A stretch of DNA of 64,000 nt. It comes from Tahibacter harae. GTDB taxonomy: Bacteria; Pseudomonadota; Gammaproteobacteria; Xanthomonadales; Rhodanobacteraceae. The stretch spans positions 1 to 64,000 of the forward strand of contig NZ_JANFQO010000001.1 of assembly GCF_024437735.1 (NCBI RefSeq), read 5' to 3'. Under the pieces are notes generated by a model. That model had not been told where the DNA came from and ran no database searches. It saw only the letters and a list, made by a program, of their open reading frames with translations. Both the position numbers and the translations under genes were made by a program. Below are positions 16,362 to 25,421 of the stretch, one piece after another. The stretch's first letter is position 1, and each line of letters opens with the position of its first letter.

Positions 16362-19258
16362 CAGCGGGCCTCCGTCATGGGTGCCGCGGGTTTGCGGTGA
16401 CCGCGAATGGACTGGTGGGCGAGCGCGATCAGGATCAGCAGCGTGGCACCCACTACGACGGCGAGCACACCCAGATCGAAGAATGTCGCACTCGGCAGAT
16501 GGACTTCGCCCAGCCACGGCAGGTTCATGTGCAGGCTGTGGGTGGTCAGGAACGGATAGCCGAGCACGACGGCGCCCAACCCTGTGGCCGCGGCGAGCAG
16601 CAGGCCCACGGCGATCCAGCGCGCCGGCCGCAGCCCCGTGCGGGCTTCCACCCAGCGCGTTCCGGACACCAGGTATTGCAGCAGCAGCGTGATCGCCACG
16701 ATCAGGCCAGCCACGAAACCGCCGCCGGGTTCGTTGTGCCCGCGCAGGAAGAAATGCGCTGCGACCAGCAGACCCAGCGGCAGCAGCAGGCGCGCGATTA
16801 CCGCGGGCACCAGCAGATAGCCGCCGGCATCTTCATCGCGGCTCGGCGGCATCAGGTCGGGGTCGCGGTCGGCGGAAACGGCGCGCTGCTGCTGGGGCTG
16901 GGCGACGCTTTCCGGCGATGGCCGGAAACGGCGCAGCAGCGCGTAGACGGTCAGCGCGACGGCACCCAGAACGGTGATTTCACCGAGCGTATCCAGGGCG
17001 CGGAAATCCACCAGCATGACGTTGACCACATTGGTGCCGCCGCCGTCGGGCAGCGCGCGGTCGAGGAAGAACGGCGAGATGCTGTTCGGCGCGGGCCGGG
17101 TCAGCAGGGCGAACGACAGCGCGGCCAGACCACTGCCGCCCAGCACCGCCAGGAGCAAGTCCCGGCCGCGCCGGGTGCGGTCCTTCCAGCCTATGCGGTC
17201 TGGCTGTTGCTGGTTGCGCATGGGCATCCAGCGCAGACCAAGCAGCAGCAGCGTGGTGGTGACTACTTCCACCACGATCTGGGTCAAGGCCAGATCAGGT
17301 GCCGAAAACCATGCGAAGGTCAGGCAGGTCACCAGGCCTGCGCCGCCCATCAGGGTAGTGGCGACGAGCCGGTGGTATTTCGCCATGGACGCCGCGCCGA
17401 TCGCGCACACCATGCCGATGATCCACAGCAGCACGAACGGGTGCGACGGCGGCAACCGCGCGCGGTCGCCCCACTCCAGCGGCACCGTGCGCACGGCGAG
17501 CACGGCCAGAACCAATGCGGTGGCAATCACCACGAACAACTGTGGCTGCAGACGCTGGGTGCTGGCCACGCGAAGCAGCGCGCGCGCCCCGCGGGTCACG
17601 CCCAGCAGCGCGCGCTCGAACAGGCGATGGCCGTCAAAGCGGGAAACGATGGGCGCGTTCTGCAAGCGGCCTCGCGCCTGCTGCGCGCGCAGCCAGAAAT
17701 AACCCGCGACACCGCCGACCACCGCCACGACGCTCATGACCAGCGGCAGGGAAAAGCCATGCCACACGGCCAGGCTGTACTCGGGCAGCACTCCGCCGAC
17801 CACCGGCCGTGCCGCCGCCGCGAGCGATGGTCCTATCGAAATCGCCGGAACGATGCCGACAATGAGGCAGATCAGCACCAGGAACTGCACCGGCACGCGC
17901 ATCCAGCGCGGCGCCTCTTCCGGCTCCCGCGGCAGATCCGTCGATAACTCCCCGAAAAATATGTCGTAGCCGAAGCGGAGCGAGTAGACGACCGCAAAAA
18001 TCGCCGCGACCATGGCCAGCACGGGCAGGACCCATCCCACCGATGGCTGTGCGGACAGGAACACCGTTTCCGCGAAGAACATTTCCTTCGACAGGAACCC
18101 GTTGAGAAGCGGCACGCCGGCCATGGCGCCGGTGGCCACGAGCGCGAGCACGCCGGTGCGCGGCATCACCTTGATCAGACCGTTGAGGCGGCGGATATCG
18201 CGCGTACCCGTCTCGTGATCGACGATGCCGGCCGCCATGAAGAGCGAGGCCTTGAAGGTCGCGTGATTGATGATGTGGAAGACGCCGGCCACGGCCGCGA
18301 GCGGGCTGTTGAGGCCGAACAGCAAGGTGATCAGACCCAGGTGGCTGATCGTCGAATAGGCCAGGAGCCGCTTGAGGTCGTGCTGGAACATGGCCGTGTA
18401 GGCGCCGAGCACCAAGGTCACGGCGCCGGTGCCGCCGACGAGCCAGAACCATAGCTCGGTACCCGACAGCACCGGCCAGAACCGCGCCAGCAGGAAGACG
18501 CCTGCCTTGACCATGGTGGCCGAATGCAGATAGGCCGATACCGGCGTCGGCGCGGCCATGGCGCGCGGCAGCCAGAAATGGAAGGGGAACTGCGCACTCT
18601 TGGTGAATGCACCGAGCAGGATCAGGACCAGCGTCAGCGGATACAGTGCATGAGCGCGGATGCGATCGCCCGCCGCAAGCACCGCGTCGAGATCGAAACT
18701 GCCGGCGATTTCCCCGAGCAGAATCACGCCGGCCAGCAGGCACAGCCCGCCCGAACCGGTGACAATGAGCGCCATGCGCGCCCCACGCTGCGCATCGGTG
18801 CGGTGATGCCAGTAGCCGATCAGAAGGAACGACACCAGACTGGTCAGCTCCCAGAACACCACGAGCTGCACCAGGTTGCCCGACAGCACGACGCCGAGCA
18901 TCGCGCCCATGAATGCCAGGAACAGCGCGTAGAAGCGCGCCACCGGATCATCCGGCGACATGTAGTAGCGGGCGTACAGACATACCAGCACGCCGATCAC
19001 GGCGACAATGACAGCGAACATCCAGGCGAACCCGTCCAGGCGCAGGACGAGGTCGATACCCAATGATGGAACCCAGGCCAGCGTCTGCCGGATGACACCG
19101 CCATCCCGCACCTGGGGAAACAGGGCGATGACCCAGGCCGCGGTAGCCGCCGCTACGGCCCCCGCCGTGCCGGCAAGCACGGTGCGGGCGCGCGTCGGCA
19201 GAAACACCGTGAGCAGGCTGCCGAGGAAAGGCAGTAGCAGCAGCAGGAAGAGTGTCAT
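16361..19258 (-). CDS. mnhA: Mrp-type Na+/H+ antiporter, fused subunits A and B
   Basis: 965 residues. Residues 1 to about 770 are the NuoL-like A subunit with DDPVARFYALFLAFMGAM and LGAFTKSAQFPFHFWLPRAM (channel Lys). The C-terminal about 160 residues form a B domain with LRGHNEPGGGFVAGL, a signature of MnhB. The fusion is typical of PhaAB/group 2 Mrp systems of Proteobacteria. It heads the operon AB-C-D-E-F-G; GAGG lies upstream of the ATG. The complex exchanges Na+ (or K+) for H+ and supports alkali and salt tolerance. No regulator gene adjoins. Confidence 0.93.
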   Translation of the reverse strand: MTLFLLLLLPFLGSLLTVFLPTRARTVLAGTAGAVAAATAAWVIALFPQVRDGGVIRQTLAWVPSLGIDLVLRLDGFAWMFAVIVAVIGVLVCLYARYYMSPDDPVARFYALFLAFMGAMLGVVLSGNLVQLVVFWELTSLVSFLLIGYWHHRTDAQRGARMALIVTGSGGLCLLAGVILLGEIAGSFDLDAVLAAGDRIRAHALYPLTLVLILLGAFTKSAQFPFHFWLPRAMAAPTPVSAYLHSATMVKAGVFLLARFWPVLSGTELWFWLVGGTGAVTLVLGAYTAMFQHDLKRLLAYSTISHLGLITLLFGLNSPLAAVAGVFHIINHATFKASLFMAAGIVDHETGTRDIRRLNGLIKVMPRTGVLALVATGAMAGVPLLNGFLSKEMFFAETVFLSAQPSVGWVLPVLAMVAAIFAVVYSLRFGYDIFFGELSTDLPREPEEAPRWMRVPVQFLVLICLIVGIVPAISIGPSLAAAARPVVGGVLPEYSLAVWHGFSLPLVMSVVAVVGGVAGYFWLRAQQARGRLQNAPIVSRFDGHRLFERALLGVTRGARALLRVASTQRLQPQLFVVIATALVLAVLAVRTVPLEWGDRARLPPSHPFVLLWIIGMVCAIGAASMAKYHRLVATTLMGGAGLVTCLTFAWFSAPDLALTQIVVEVVTTTLLLLGLRWMPMRNQQQPDRIGWKDRTRRGRDLLLAVLGGSGLAALSFALLTRPAPNSISPFFLDRALPDGGGTNVVNVMLVDFRALDTLGEITVLGAVALTVYALLRRFRPSPESVAQPQQQRAVSADRDPDLMPPSRDEDAGGYLLVPAVIARLLLPLGLLVAAHFFLRGHNEPGGGFVAGLIVAITLLLQYLVSGTRWVEARTGLRPARWIAVGLLLAAATGLGAVVLGYPFLTTHSLHMNLPWLGEVHLPSATFFDLGVLAVVVGATLLILIALAHQSIRGHRKPAAPMTEAR

Positions 19259-19383
19259 GACCTCACTTTAGCCAAGTGCTTCGCCATGGACAAACCAGGG
19301 AGCGTGCACCCGCCGCCGATGCACGCCGGCAACCTGCACACAGCTTGCTGAATCCACCGTTCCCGCAGAAGCGGTGGCCGGGC

Positions 19384-20301
19384 TTACTTATCTTTTGCGA
19401 CAAAAGGTGCGGGAGAAGGAACGGCAGCCCGAACCATCAGTACGTCCGTGGGGACCGCATCGACAATCCGGCGCGAGTTCCCTATGAAGGCGTCGAAAAG
19501 AACCCCACGCGGATGCGCACCGATGACGGCGAGATCCGCGTCCTGCTCCAGAACGTAACGGCGCAGCATCGCGTTCGCGGGGCCGGCCTCGGCGGCGATG
19601 CGGATCGCCGCCTTGCGCTCGGCAGGAAGCTGCGCCGCATCGACCTGTTCACGCAGTCTATCCAGATCCCGCGCGGCCCAGCCGTGCGCTTCGGGCGTTG
19701 AATCGAGCAGCGAAGCGTAAGGCATCGAGTACGCGTGCATGAGCGTGATGGATGCTTCGCGGAAAAGGCGGGCCGAAAAAACCAGGGCCTGTTGAGCTTC
19801 GTCGGTAAAATCCGTGCCGACCAGCAGATGCCGGTACGGACGCCGGGGCCGACTGCGCACCACCAGTACCGATACCGGGGATTTGCGCACCACCTGTTCG
19901 ACCGTGCTTTCGATGATGGGCCCCAGCAATCGCCGATGCGATTCACCCAGTACGATCAATTCGCAGCGTTCCCGCTCGGCCACGGCAAGAATGGCCGGTG
20001 CAGGCGCCAGATATTCTTCGACGTGAACCGTCGCACCCAATTCATCGGTGCCCAGCTCGCGCCGCATGACGCGCAGCACTTCATCGCGGGCAGGCGGATA
20101 GCGCTGCAGATAGTCGACGGGATTGACCCCGGCAGGCACCGCGGGGGGCGCGGCATTCACCGCATGGAGGATATGCAGGTGCGCATGCCATTCCTGGGCC
20201 AGCTGGACGGCGCGGTCCAGCGCGCGATCTCCCTGACTGGTGAGATCAGTAGCCAGCAAGATGCGCCCAGGTACGGGTGCGATTTCTGGATGATCCATCA
20301 T
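19384..20301 (-). CDS. Tandem universal stress protein
   Basis: 305 residues made of two Usp domains. Domain 1 starts RILLATDLTSQGDRALDRA and ends with LGESHRRLLGPIIEST...SPVSVLVV, close to the ATP-binding G-2x-G-9x-G-(S/T) pattern. Domain 2 starts HLLVGTDFTDEAQQALVFS and ends VIGAHPRGVLFDAFIGNSRR...TDVLMV. Soluble, cytoplasmic. Upstream of the Mrp operon on the same strand with a 125-bp gap, so co-regulation is possible but unproven. Confidence 0.9.
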   Translation of the reverse strand: MMDHPEIAPVPGRILLATDLTSQGDRALDRAVQLAQEWHAHLHILHAVNAAPPAVPAGVNPVDYLQRYPPARDEVLRVMRRELGTDELGATVHVEEYLAPAPAILAVAERERCELIVLGESHRRLLGPIIESTVEQVVRKSPVSVLVVRSRPRRPYRHLLVGTDFTDEAQQALVFSARLFREASITLMHAYSMPYASLLDSTPEAHGWAARDLDRLREQVDAAQLPAERKAAIRIAAEAGPANAMLRRYVLEQDADLAVIGAHPRGVLFDAFIGNSRRIVDAVPTDVLMVRAAVPSPAPFVAKDK

Positions 20302-20397
20302 GACCGTTCCATGCTACACAGGACGGGTACGGGAAGCCACCCTGAAACGAGGATTATTTGTTGAAACGAGGTGAATGCCGCGCCCGGGGCGCTGTGG

Positions 20398-20772
20398 TCA
20401 TAGAAGATTGATCTCTTCAACGTAGAGTGTCCTGCTTCCGCAGCCGCCGGATTCTATACGGCGATCTTTTATGTCGTACCAAGCGTCCTCCGGCGCGCTC
20501 GGACGCGAAAAAATCTCGCCAGACACTCCTATTTTTCTACCATTCCATTTCTTGCGTTCATTGAATATGTGATTCGGCAGCGCAAGATCCAAGCAGCCAC
20601 CAGGAGTCTCAAGCGACGCTCCACCATACCCACCAATCGCAACGATCAGTCGCCCGGATCCATGGCAAATTTTCCCCTCGCACTTGATGTAGTTACTATC
20701 GTGCGCTTTGTTGGTTGAGCAAGAGCAACACGAGACAAGAACCAGACTGGCCAGCACCTCCTTGAACTGCAT
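20398..20772 (-). CDS. Small lipoprotein, paralogue of the gene at 21677
   Basis: About 124 residues from ATG 20772, preceded by TACGGGAGAAG. The N-terminus MQFKEVLASLVLVSCCSCS is a short lipoprotein signal with a Cys-rich box. The mature part shares GGCLDLALP, an F...K-WNGRKI block, and a final C-rich VEEI segment with the protein encoded at 21677-22072. A single-domain exported protein of unknown function, perhaps an OB-fold-like barrel given its short strands. GC is below the local norm. Confidence 0.7.
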   Translation of the reverse strand: MQFKEVLASLVLVSCCSCSTNKAHDSNYIKCEGKICHGSGRLIVAIGGYGGASLETPGGCLDLALPNHIFNERKKWNGRKIGVSGEIFSRPSAPEDAWYDIKDRRIESGGCGSRTLYVEEINLL

Positions 20773-21098
20773 GACGCTTCTCCCGTACAAGAGTTGACAC
20801 CGAAGCGCTCTTTCTGGCCTTTAAAAGCCATCCAAGCCGGAGGACTTTGGCTCAAAAACCGTTCTCTATATCTATCGAAAGGTCTGACCGGCTGCCACCG
20901 GCCATCCGCGCCGCGACATCTCCTGATTCGACGCGGTCGGACGGCAGGTGTACCTGCAGCACAGGATGAAGTTTGGGGGTAAGGCGCTTTGAGGCAACGA
21001 GGGCAGCCGGTTTTCCGCCGAGATAACCGACTACTCAAACAACAACGACCTGCGCCTAAAAACACCCCCAAGCCTTTCGCTCCATATCCTGTCCGCAC
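20773..21098. other. Gene-free stretch between the two small exported proteins
   Basis: No convincing frame on either strand; I see no strong hairpin or repeat. It may hold the promoter of the downstream lipoprotein gene. Confidence 0.4.
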
Positions 21099-21581
21099 CT
21101 ACGTTCCCGCCGGAAGAATCGAGTCAAACTCTTTTACCAGAACCCAAGCTGTTAAATATTCAACACCATCTATTTTTGTCGTGTTGAATGAACCTGGTGA
21201 CATATAGCGATAAACAGAGGCGCCGAACCTGCTGAAAATGGCGTCTCTTTCCACGATCCTGTCACATCGTGATTTCTCCGCCTGCGCATCCACGGCGTCG
21301 GCAAAGAATACATACTTGAATCCAATGCTTAGCGGAGCAGAGGAACAGAAGCTCGCTCTCTCCCCCTCTATACGACCTTTGTATATCTTGTTTACATGAA
21401 CCGTCACTTCGGAAAAGCAGCCACCCTTGCCACATTCGGCCTTAATCCCGACGACCCTGCCTTCGAACACAGACGCAGCCTCTTCAAGGACAAGCTTGAC
21501 GTCGCGATCGACAAAAGAGGTAGCAGGCAACCTTGGAGAAAAAGCAAGCAACAAAATTGGTACAAGCGCGCAAAATTTCAT
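21099..21581 (-). CDS. Exported protein with NTR/TIMP-like strand pattern
   Basis: 160 residues. Signal peptide MKFCALVPILLLAFSPRLPA. The mature part reads VFEGRVVGIKA, then FSEVTVHVNKIYKG, a paired Cys (SFCSSAP) and FKYVFFADA, which resembles the netrin/TIMP-like fold of bacterial exported proteins (VF-x-G-x-V, strand, YKG, Cys, Y-x-FF). Five Cys in the mature part. Function unknown. It lies between two paralogous small lipoprotein genes on the same strand. Confidence 0.7.
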   Translation of the reverse strand: MKFCALVPILLLAFSPRLPATSFVDRDVKLVLEEAASVFEGRVVGIKAECGKGGCFSEVTVHVNKIYKGRIEGERASFCSSAPLSIGFKYVFFADAVDAQAEKSRCDRIVERDAIFSRFGASVYRYMSPGSFNTTKIDGVEYLTAWVLVKEFDSILPAGT

Positions 21582-21676
21582 GGATCACCATCCTGCCTGA
21601 ATATTCAGCCAATCCCGGAACAATTAATCGGACTTTTGGCCATCCTCAGTTGTGGCAGCCTGTCAATCTAAACCAG

Positions 21677-22072
21677 TCATTGCTTAGCGGTCTTTTTCCA
21701 CACCTCGCCGGAACTCGTAATGATTTCCTCAACAATCATTACCTGGTCGCAGAGATTTATGTTCACGCGCATGCCATCGATTTCGTAGGAATAGGAAAAA
21801 GTTCCGGGAAGGTCATTTGGTTGTGTAGAAATCAGCCCCGTTATCCGAGCTTTTTTCTGATTGAAATCCGACTTATCTCGAAAAAAATTTTCAGGGGCAG
21901 CGAGCGCAATACACCCGCCCTTTCTGGCTAAACTTGCTTGCCAAAGCGATTCCATTTCCAAAATCCCAGATACCGTACATCGATCCCCTACCTGGCACAC
22001 GTTCTTGCCCTGCTGGCCTGCACAAGCAGAAACAAGTGTCACTGCGAAAACCATCAGCAACCTGGCGTGCAT
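21677..22072 (-). CDS. Small lipoprotein, paralogue of the gene at 20398
   Basis: About 131 residues from ATG 22072, chosen because GGGAGG stands 7 bases upstream. Lipobox LVSAC (residues about 13-17) in MHARLLMVFAVTLVSACAG. The mature part shares GGCIALAAP, a DFNQKKARI block and a late Cys with MIVEEI with its neighbour. The sequence before both start codons is also similar (GTACGGGAG), so duplication included the upstream region. Confidence 0.7.
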   Translation of the reverse strand: MHARLLMVFAVTLVSACAGQQGKNVCQVGDRCTVSGILEMESLWQASLARKGGCIALAAPENFFRDKSDFNQKKARITGLISTQPNDLPGTFSYSYEIDGMRVNINLCDQVMIVEEIITSSGEVWKKTAKQ

Positions 22073-22378
22073 TGTGCGCCTCCCGTACCTTGATTTGAAT
22101 TCCAAGTTTCAATCAGACGCGTGCAGCAGGATCGCTGCTGCGGAAACGAAGCAGGAACACAGCCGTTCTGTCGCTTCGCTGCCGATCCTCTCAGCCGCGC
22201 ACTCACTCGCCGCCCCCACGCGCACGCGAATTGCAAGCCTTGCAAAGACGCCATCACCTCGACAATAGCGCCGCATCCGCCCGGATGTCATGACAGGTCC
22301 ACCCTCCCCTTTGCGCAAGGCAATCCACGCCGACAAGCCGCGCGGGGCGGCTTGCTGCGCACAGCGAGGCAAGCCGCC
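22073..22378. other. Intergenic stretch between divergent genes
   Basis: Between the lipoprotein gene (minus) and the 187-residue gene (plus). Frames run through it in the plus direction but with no protein-like content. Promoters for both genes should be here; none is clear by eye. Confidence 0.4.
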
Positions 22379-22942
22379 ATGGGCGACAACGTCTATCCCT
22401 ACGTTGGTTCCGACTACATCAACCTGATTTCGGGCACCCATGACGACAATCAGGTGAAATGCCTGGGCCTGAGCCGGGTCGACCACGTCAGCCTGGTCAT
22501 AGACACTTTCGACGCCGCCGACGCCTGGCAGCAATGGCTGGTGGTCCGCAGCCAGAATGCGATCGCGCTATGGCATATGGATACCGGCTCGAAACTGGTC
22601 TGCGCGCAGGACGGAACGCTGTCGCTGCGATTCGGCCCCGGCGGGCCGGCCAATGTCGACGAATATGCCGAGGACGAGCTGTGGAACATGGTCGCCGTAA
22701 GCCCGCCTTCGCACGGCATCTGGGACTGGGTCAAGGCGACATTCACCGACCTGCTCGTCGATATGACGCGGTACTACGAAAACGGCTTTGCCGTGCGTCC
22801 GCTGTTTGATGACAACCGCAATCTCAACGTACTCGGCAACGGCCCCTATCCCGCCAACAGCATCGTCGCCGCGTGGGACGGCTGGGGCGGCGGTGATGCC
22901 AATGAAGTGTGGCTGCCCAGGCTGGTAGCCGGGCAGCAGTGA
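22379..22942 (+). CDS. Hypothetical protein, possibly a beta-trefoil-type lectin-like domain
   Basis: 187 residues from ATG 22379; the upstream open frame looks non-coding. No signal peptide. The end FDDNRNLNVLG...GWGGGDANEVW resembles a beta-trefoil repeat (NLNVLG...G...N-x-x-W), and YVGSDYINLIS and the IALWHMDTGSKL segment could be the other lobes. This is only a pattern impression. Many aromatic and acidic residues. No operon partner; a strong perfect palindrome follows. Confidence 0.55.
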   Translation: MGDNVYPYVGSDYINLISGTHDDNQVKCLGLSRVDHVSLVIDTFDAADAWQQWLVVRSQNAIALWHMDTGSKLVCAQDGTLSLRFGPGGPANVDEYAEDELWNMVAVSPPSHGIWDWVKATFTDLLVDMTRYYENGFAVRPLFDDNRNLNVLGNGPYPANSIVAAWDGWGGGDANEVWLPRLVAGQQ

Positions 22943-22992
22943 CGAGAATGCTGTCAGGGCGACGCTCCGGCATCCGCCAGTCGGCCTGACAA

Positions 22993-23027
22993 GGATGCAC
23001 GGCGAGCGTGTCGCTCGCCGTGCATCC
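22993..23027. terminator. Perfect 16-bp palindrome between convergent genes
   Basis: GGATGCACGGCGAGCG (22993-23008) and its exact complement (23012-23027) flank a 3-base loop. It lies between the stops of converging genes and can act as a terminator hairpin on both strands, although no long T-run follows on either side. Confidence 0.65.
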
Positions 23028-23032
23028 GCCGA

Positions 23033-24595
23033 TCACGCCGCGCGGTAGTTATCCACCTCGCGGTAATTCCTCGCATACAAGCCGAATATCAACGCCGCAA
23101 TCAGCGCAAACGCCGCAAAGAAGAACATCTGGAACGCGGTAACGCTGAAGCCGGTGGAGCTGATCGAATCGGTCACCGCCTGGTTGCGCACGGCGAAGTT
23201 GGCCAGCAGTACCCAGAGGTTGCCAATGGTGGTGGTGAGGTTCCAGAAGCTCATGACCACGCCCTTCATCGCGGCGGGGGCCTGGCTGTAGGCAAATTCC
23301 AGGCCGGTGGCCGAGACCAGCACTTCGCCGAAGGTGAGCAGTGCGTACGGCAGTACCTGCCAGACGATGGACATGGGGCTGCCGCCGTCCATGATGACCT
23401 GCAGGGTGCCAATCGCGATCCACGCCAGGCCGCTGAAGGCGATGCCGGCGGTCATGCGGCGCAGCGCGGTGGGTTCCATGCCGTAGCGGCGCAGGGCCGG
23501 GTACAGCACCAGGTTGTTGAACGGAATGAGGATCATGACCAGCAGCGGGTTCAGCGCCTGCATCTGCGAGGACACGAACCATTCCGGCTTGGTCATGGCA
23601 TTGCCCTGGATCACCCAGGTGGAAGCCTTCTGGTCGAACAGCGAGAAGAACGGCGTGACCAGGGCGAAGATGATGAGGATGCGCAGCACGCTGCGCACGC
23701 CGTCCACGGCGGCATCGGCATGCAGGCCGCGGGCGCGTTCCAGCTGCAGCGAGGCGCCGCCGCCGACGCCGGCCAGCAGTGCGACCAGGGCCAGGCAGAT
23801 GGCGATGACCACGCCGAGCTTGCCGGCATACAGGATGGCCGCCAGCGCGGCCAGCGCACCGACAATGGCCACGATCAGGCCCGGCCTGCCCTCGCCCGCG
23901 CGCTGCGCCAGCAGCGCGGTGCGCACCACGCGGAAGAACGAATCCGGATCCGCCGTATCGGCCGGCGGCACCATCACGTACTGGCGCCGGCCCAGCCACA
24001 GCACGATGGTCGCAATCAGCATCAGTACGCCGGGAATGCCGAAGGCCACCTGCGGGCCATAGTTCTTCAGGAACAGCGGCATCAGCAGCGAAGCGAACAG
24101 CGAGCCGAAATTGATGATCCAGTAGAAGCCATCGAAGACGATCTTGGCCAGGTGCTTATTGGACTGGGTGAACTGGTCGCCGACGAAAGAAGCCACCAGC
24201 GGCTTGATGCCGCCGGAGCCCAGCGCGATCAGGCCCAGGCCGATGAAGAAGCCGAGCTGGTTGTCGACGAAGGCGGCCAGACTGAACTGGCCTGCGCAGT
24301 AGATCAGGCTGAACCAGAGGATGGTGTTGTACTTGCCGAAGAAACGGTCGGCGAGATAACCGCCCAGCAGCGGGAAGAAATACACACCGATCATGAAGGT
24401 GTGCATCAGGTCCTTGGCGGCCAGTTCGCGCTCCGGCCCGGCGGCGATGTGCTGCAGCAGGATCGAGGTGATCAGGAACTGCACCAGGATGTTGCGCATG
24501 CCATAGAAGCTGAAGCGCTCGCAGCCTTCGTTGCCGATGATGTAGGGAATCTGCCGCGGCATTTTCGCGGCGGGCTGCGTGGGGTTGGCTTGCAT
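23033..24595 (-). CDS. POT-family proton-dependent oligopeptide transporter
   Basis: 520 residues, about 14 helices, MFS fold. The N-terminal helix carries the POT signature GNEGCERFSFYGMRNILV (ExxERFxYYG type); a PTR2-type block around GSGGIKPLVASFVGDQF follows. Such proteins import di- and tripeptides with protons (DtpA/DtpB type). It is the last gene of a minus-strand run; 27 bp separate it from the YhhQ-like gene. Confidence 0.92.
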   Translation of the reverse strand: MQANPTQPAAKMPRQIPYIIGNEGCERFSFYGMRNILVQFLITSILLQHIAAGPERELAAKDLMHTFMIGVYFFPLLGGYLADRFFGKYNTILWFSLIYCAGQFSLAAFVDNQLGFFIGLGLIALGSGGIKPLVASFVGDQFTQSNKHLAKIVFDGFYWIINFGSLFASLLMPLFLKNYGPQVAFGIPGVLMLIATIVLWLGRRQYVMVPPADTADPDSFFRVVRTALLAQRAGEGRPGLIVAIVGALAALAAILYAGKLGVVIAICLALVALLAGVGGGASLQLERARGLHADAAVDGVRSVLRILIIFALVTPFFSLFDQKASTWVIQGNAMTKPEWFVSSQMQALNPLLVMILIPFNNLVLYPALRRYGMEPTALRRMTAGIAFSGLAWIAIGTLQVIMDGGSPMSIVWQVLPYALLTFGEVLVSATGLEFAYSQAPAAMKGVVMSFWNLTTTIGNLWVLLANFAVRNQAVTDSISSTGFSVTAFQMFFFAAFALIAALIFGLYARNYREVDNYRAA

Positions 24596-24622
24596 GGATG
24601 GTTCCGTGCCGGGTTGAGGGAA

Positions 24623-25387
24623 TCAGGCCGCAGCGGCCTTGGATTTGAGCTCGTCGCTGAGTGGCTTGCCCAGCCAGCTGTCGAGCAGGCGCCGCAGCAG
24701 ATAGATCAGCGGCGTCAGCGCGATCGCTGCGCAGACCTTATAGATGTAGTTGACCGAGGCCACCGCCAGCCACAGGCTGATCGACCATTTCTGTGGGCCG
24801 ATGACGAAGGCGATATAGAGCACGATCAGGCTGTCGAAGGCTTGTGAAATGACGGTGGAGCCGGTCGCGCGCAGCCAGATATGCTTGCCGCCGGTACGCT
24901 TGCGTATCCAGTGGAAGATGCCGACGTCGACCAGCTGGCCGATCAGGAACGCGGTCACCGAGCCGGCAATGGTCCACAGGCCCTGGCCGAATATCTGCGC
25001 AAACGCGGCCTGCATATCTGGCACGCCCTGCTTCTCGCCCACCGTGACCCACCAGCCGGCCGGCGCCAGCGCGATCGCGGCAAAAGCGAACGCGAAGGCG
25101 TAGATGATCAGAAACACCGCCAGCCAGGAAATCATGCGCACGCCGCGGCGGCCGAAGTATTCGTTGATGACGTCGGTCATCACGAACACGATGGGCCAGA
25201 GCAAGGTGCCGGCGGTGAAGCTCAGCGAGCCGGTCTGGCCGAACAGGTTCCAGTTGAACGGCGCCACGCCCAGGGTGTCTTCCAGCGCGAAGATCTTCAC
25301 GCCGATGAGTTCCGCCAGGATGGCATTGGCCACGAACACGGCGGTGAGGATCAGGAACAGCTTTTGCCCCTTGTTGCTGAATTCCAC
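24623..25387 (-). CDS. yhhQ: YhhQ-type (VUT/DUF165) queuosine precursor transporter
   Basis: 254 residues with 6-7 helices; motifs AELIGVKIFAL near the N-terminus, DVINEYFGRRGVR, and the SQAFDSLIV segment fit the VUT_1 family. E. coli YhhQ imports queuine-type precursors (preQ0/preQ1). Start is GTG at 25387 with a GGGGGAA ribosome site. The 34-bp upstream gap is too short for a preQ1 riboswitch. Part of the run from mutL to the POT gene. Confidence 0.85.
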   Translation of the reverse strand: MEFSNKGQKLFLILTAVFVANAILAELIGVKIFALEDTLGVAPFNWNLFGQTGSLSFTAGTLLWPIVFVMTDVINEYFGRRGVRMISWLAVFLIIYAFAFAFAAIALAPAGWWVTVGEKQGVPDMQAAFAQIFGQGLWTIAGSVTAFLIGQLVDVGIFHWIRKRTGGKHIWLRATGSTVISQAFDSLIVLYIAFVIGPQKWSISLWLAVASVNYIYKVCAAIALTPLIYLLRRLLDSWLGKPLSDELKSKAAAA

Positions 25388-25421
25388 GTTTTATTCCCCC
25401 AAAGGAATCGCCTGGCGCTGT

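Noticed and set aside
25388-25421. Possible preQ1 riboswitch before the YhhQ-type gene
   Set aside because: Only 34 bp separate it from the upstream gene, and no preQ1 aptamer pattern is visible.
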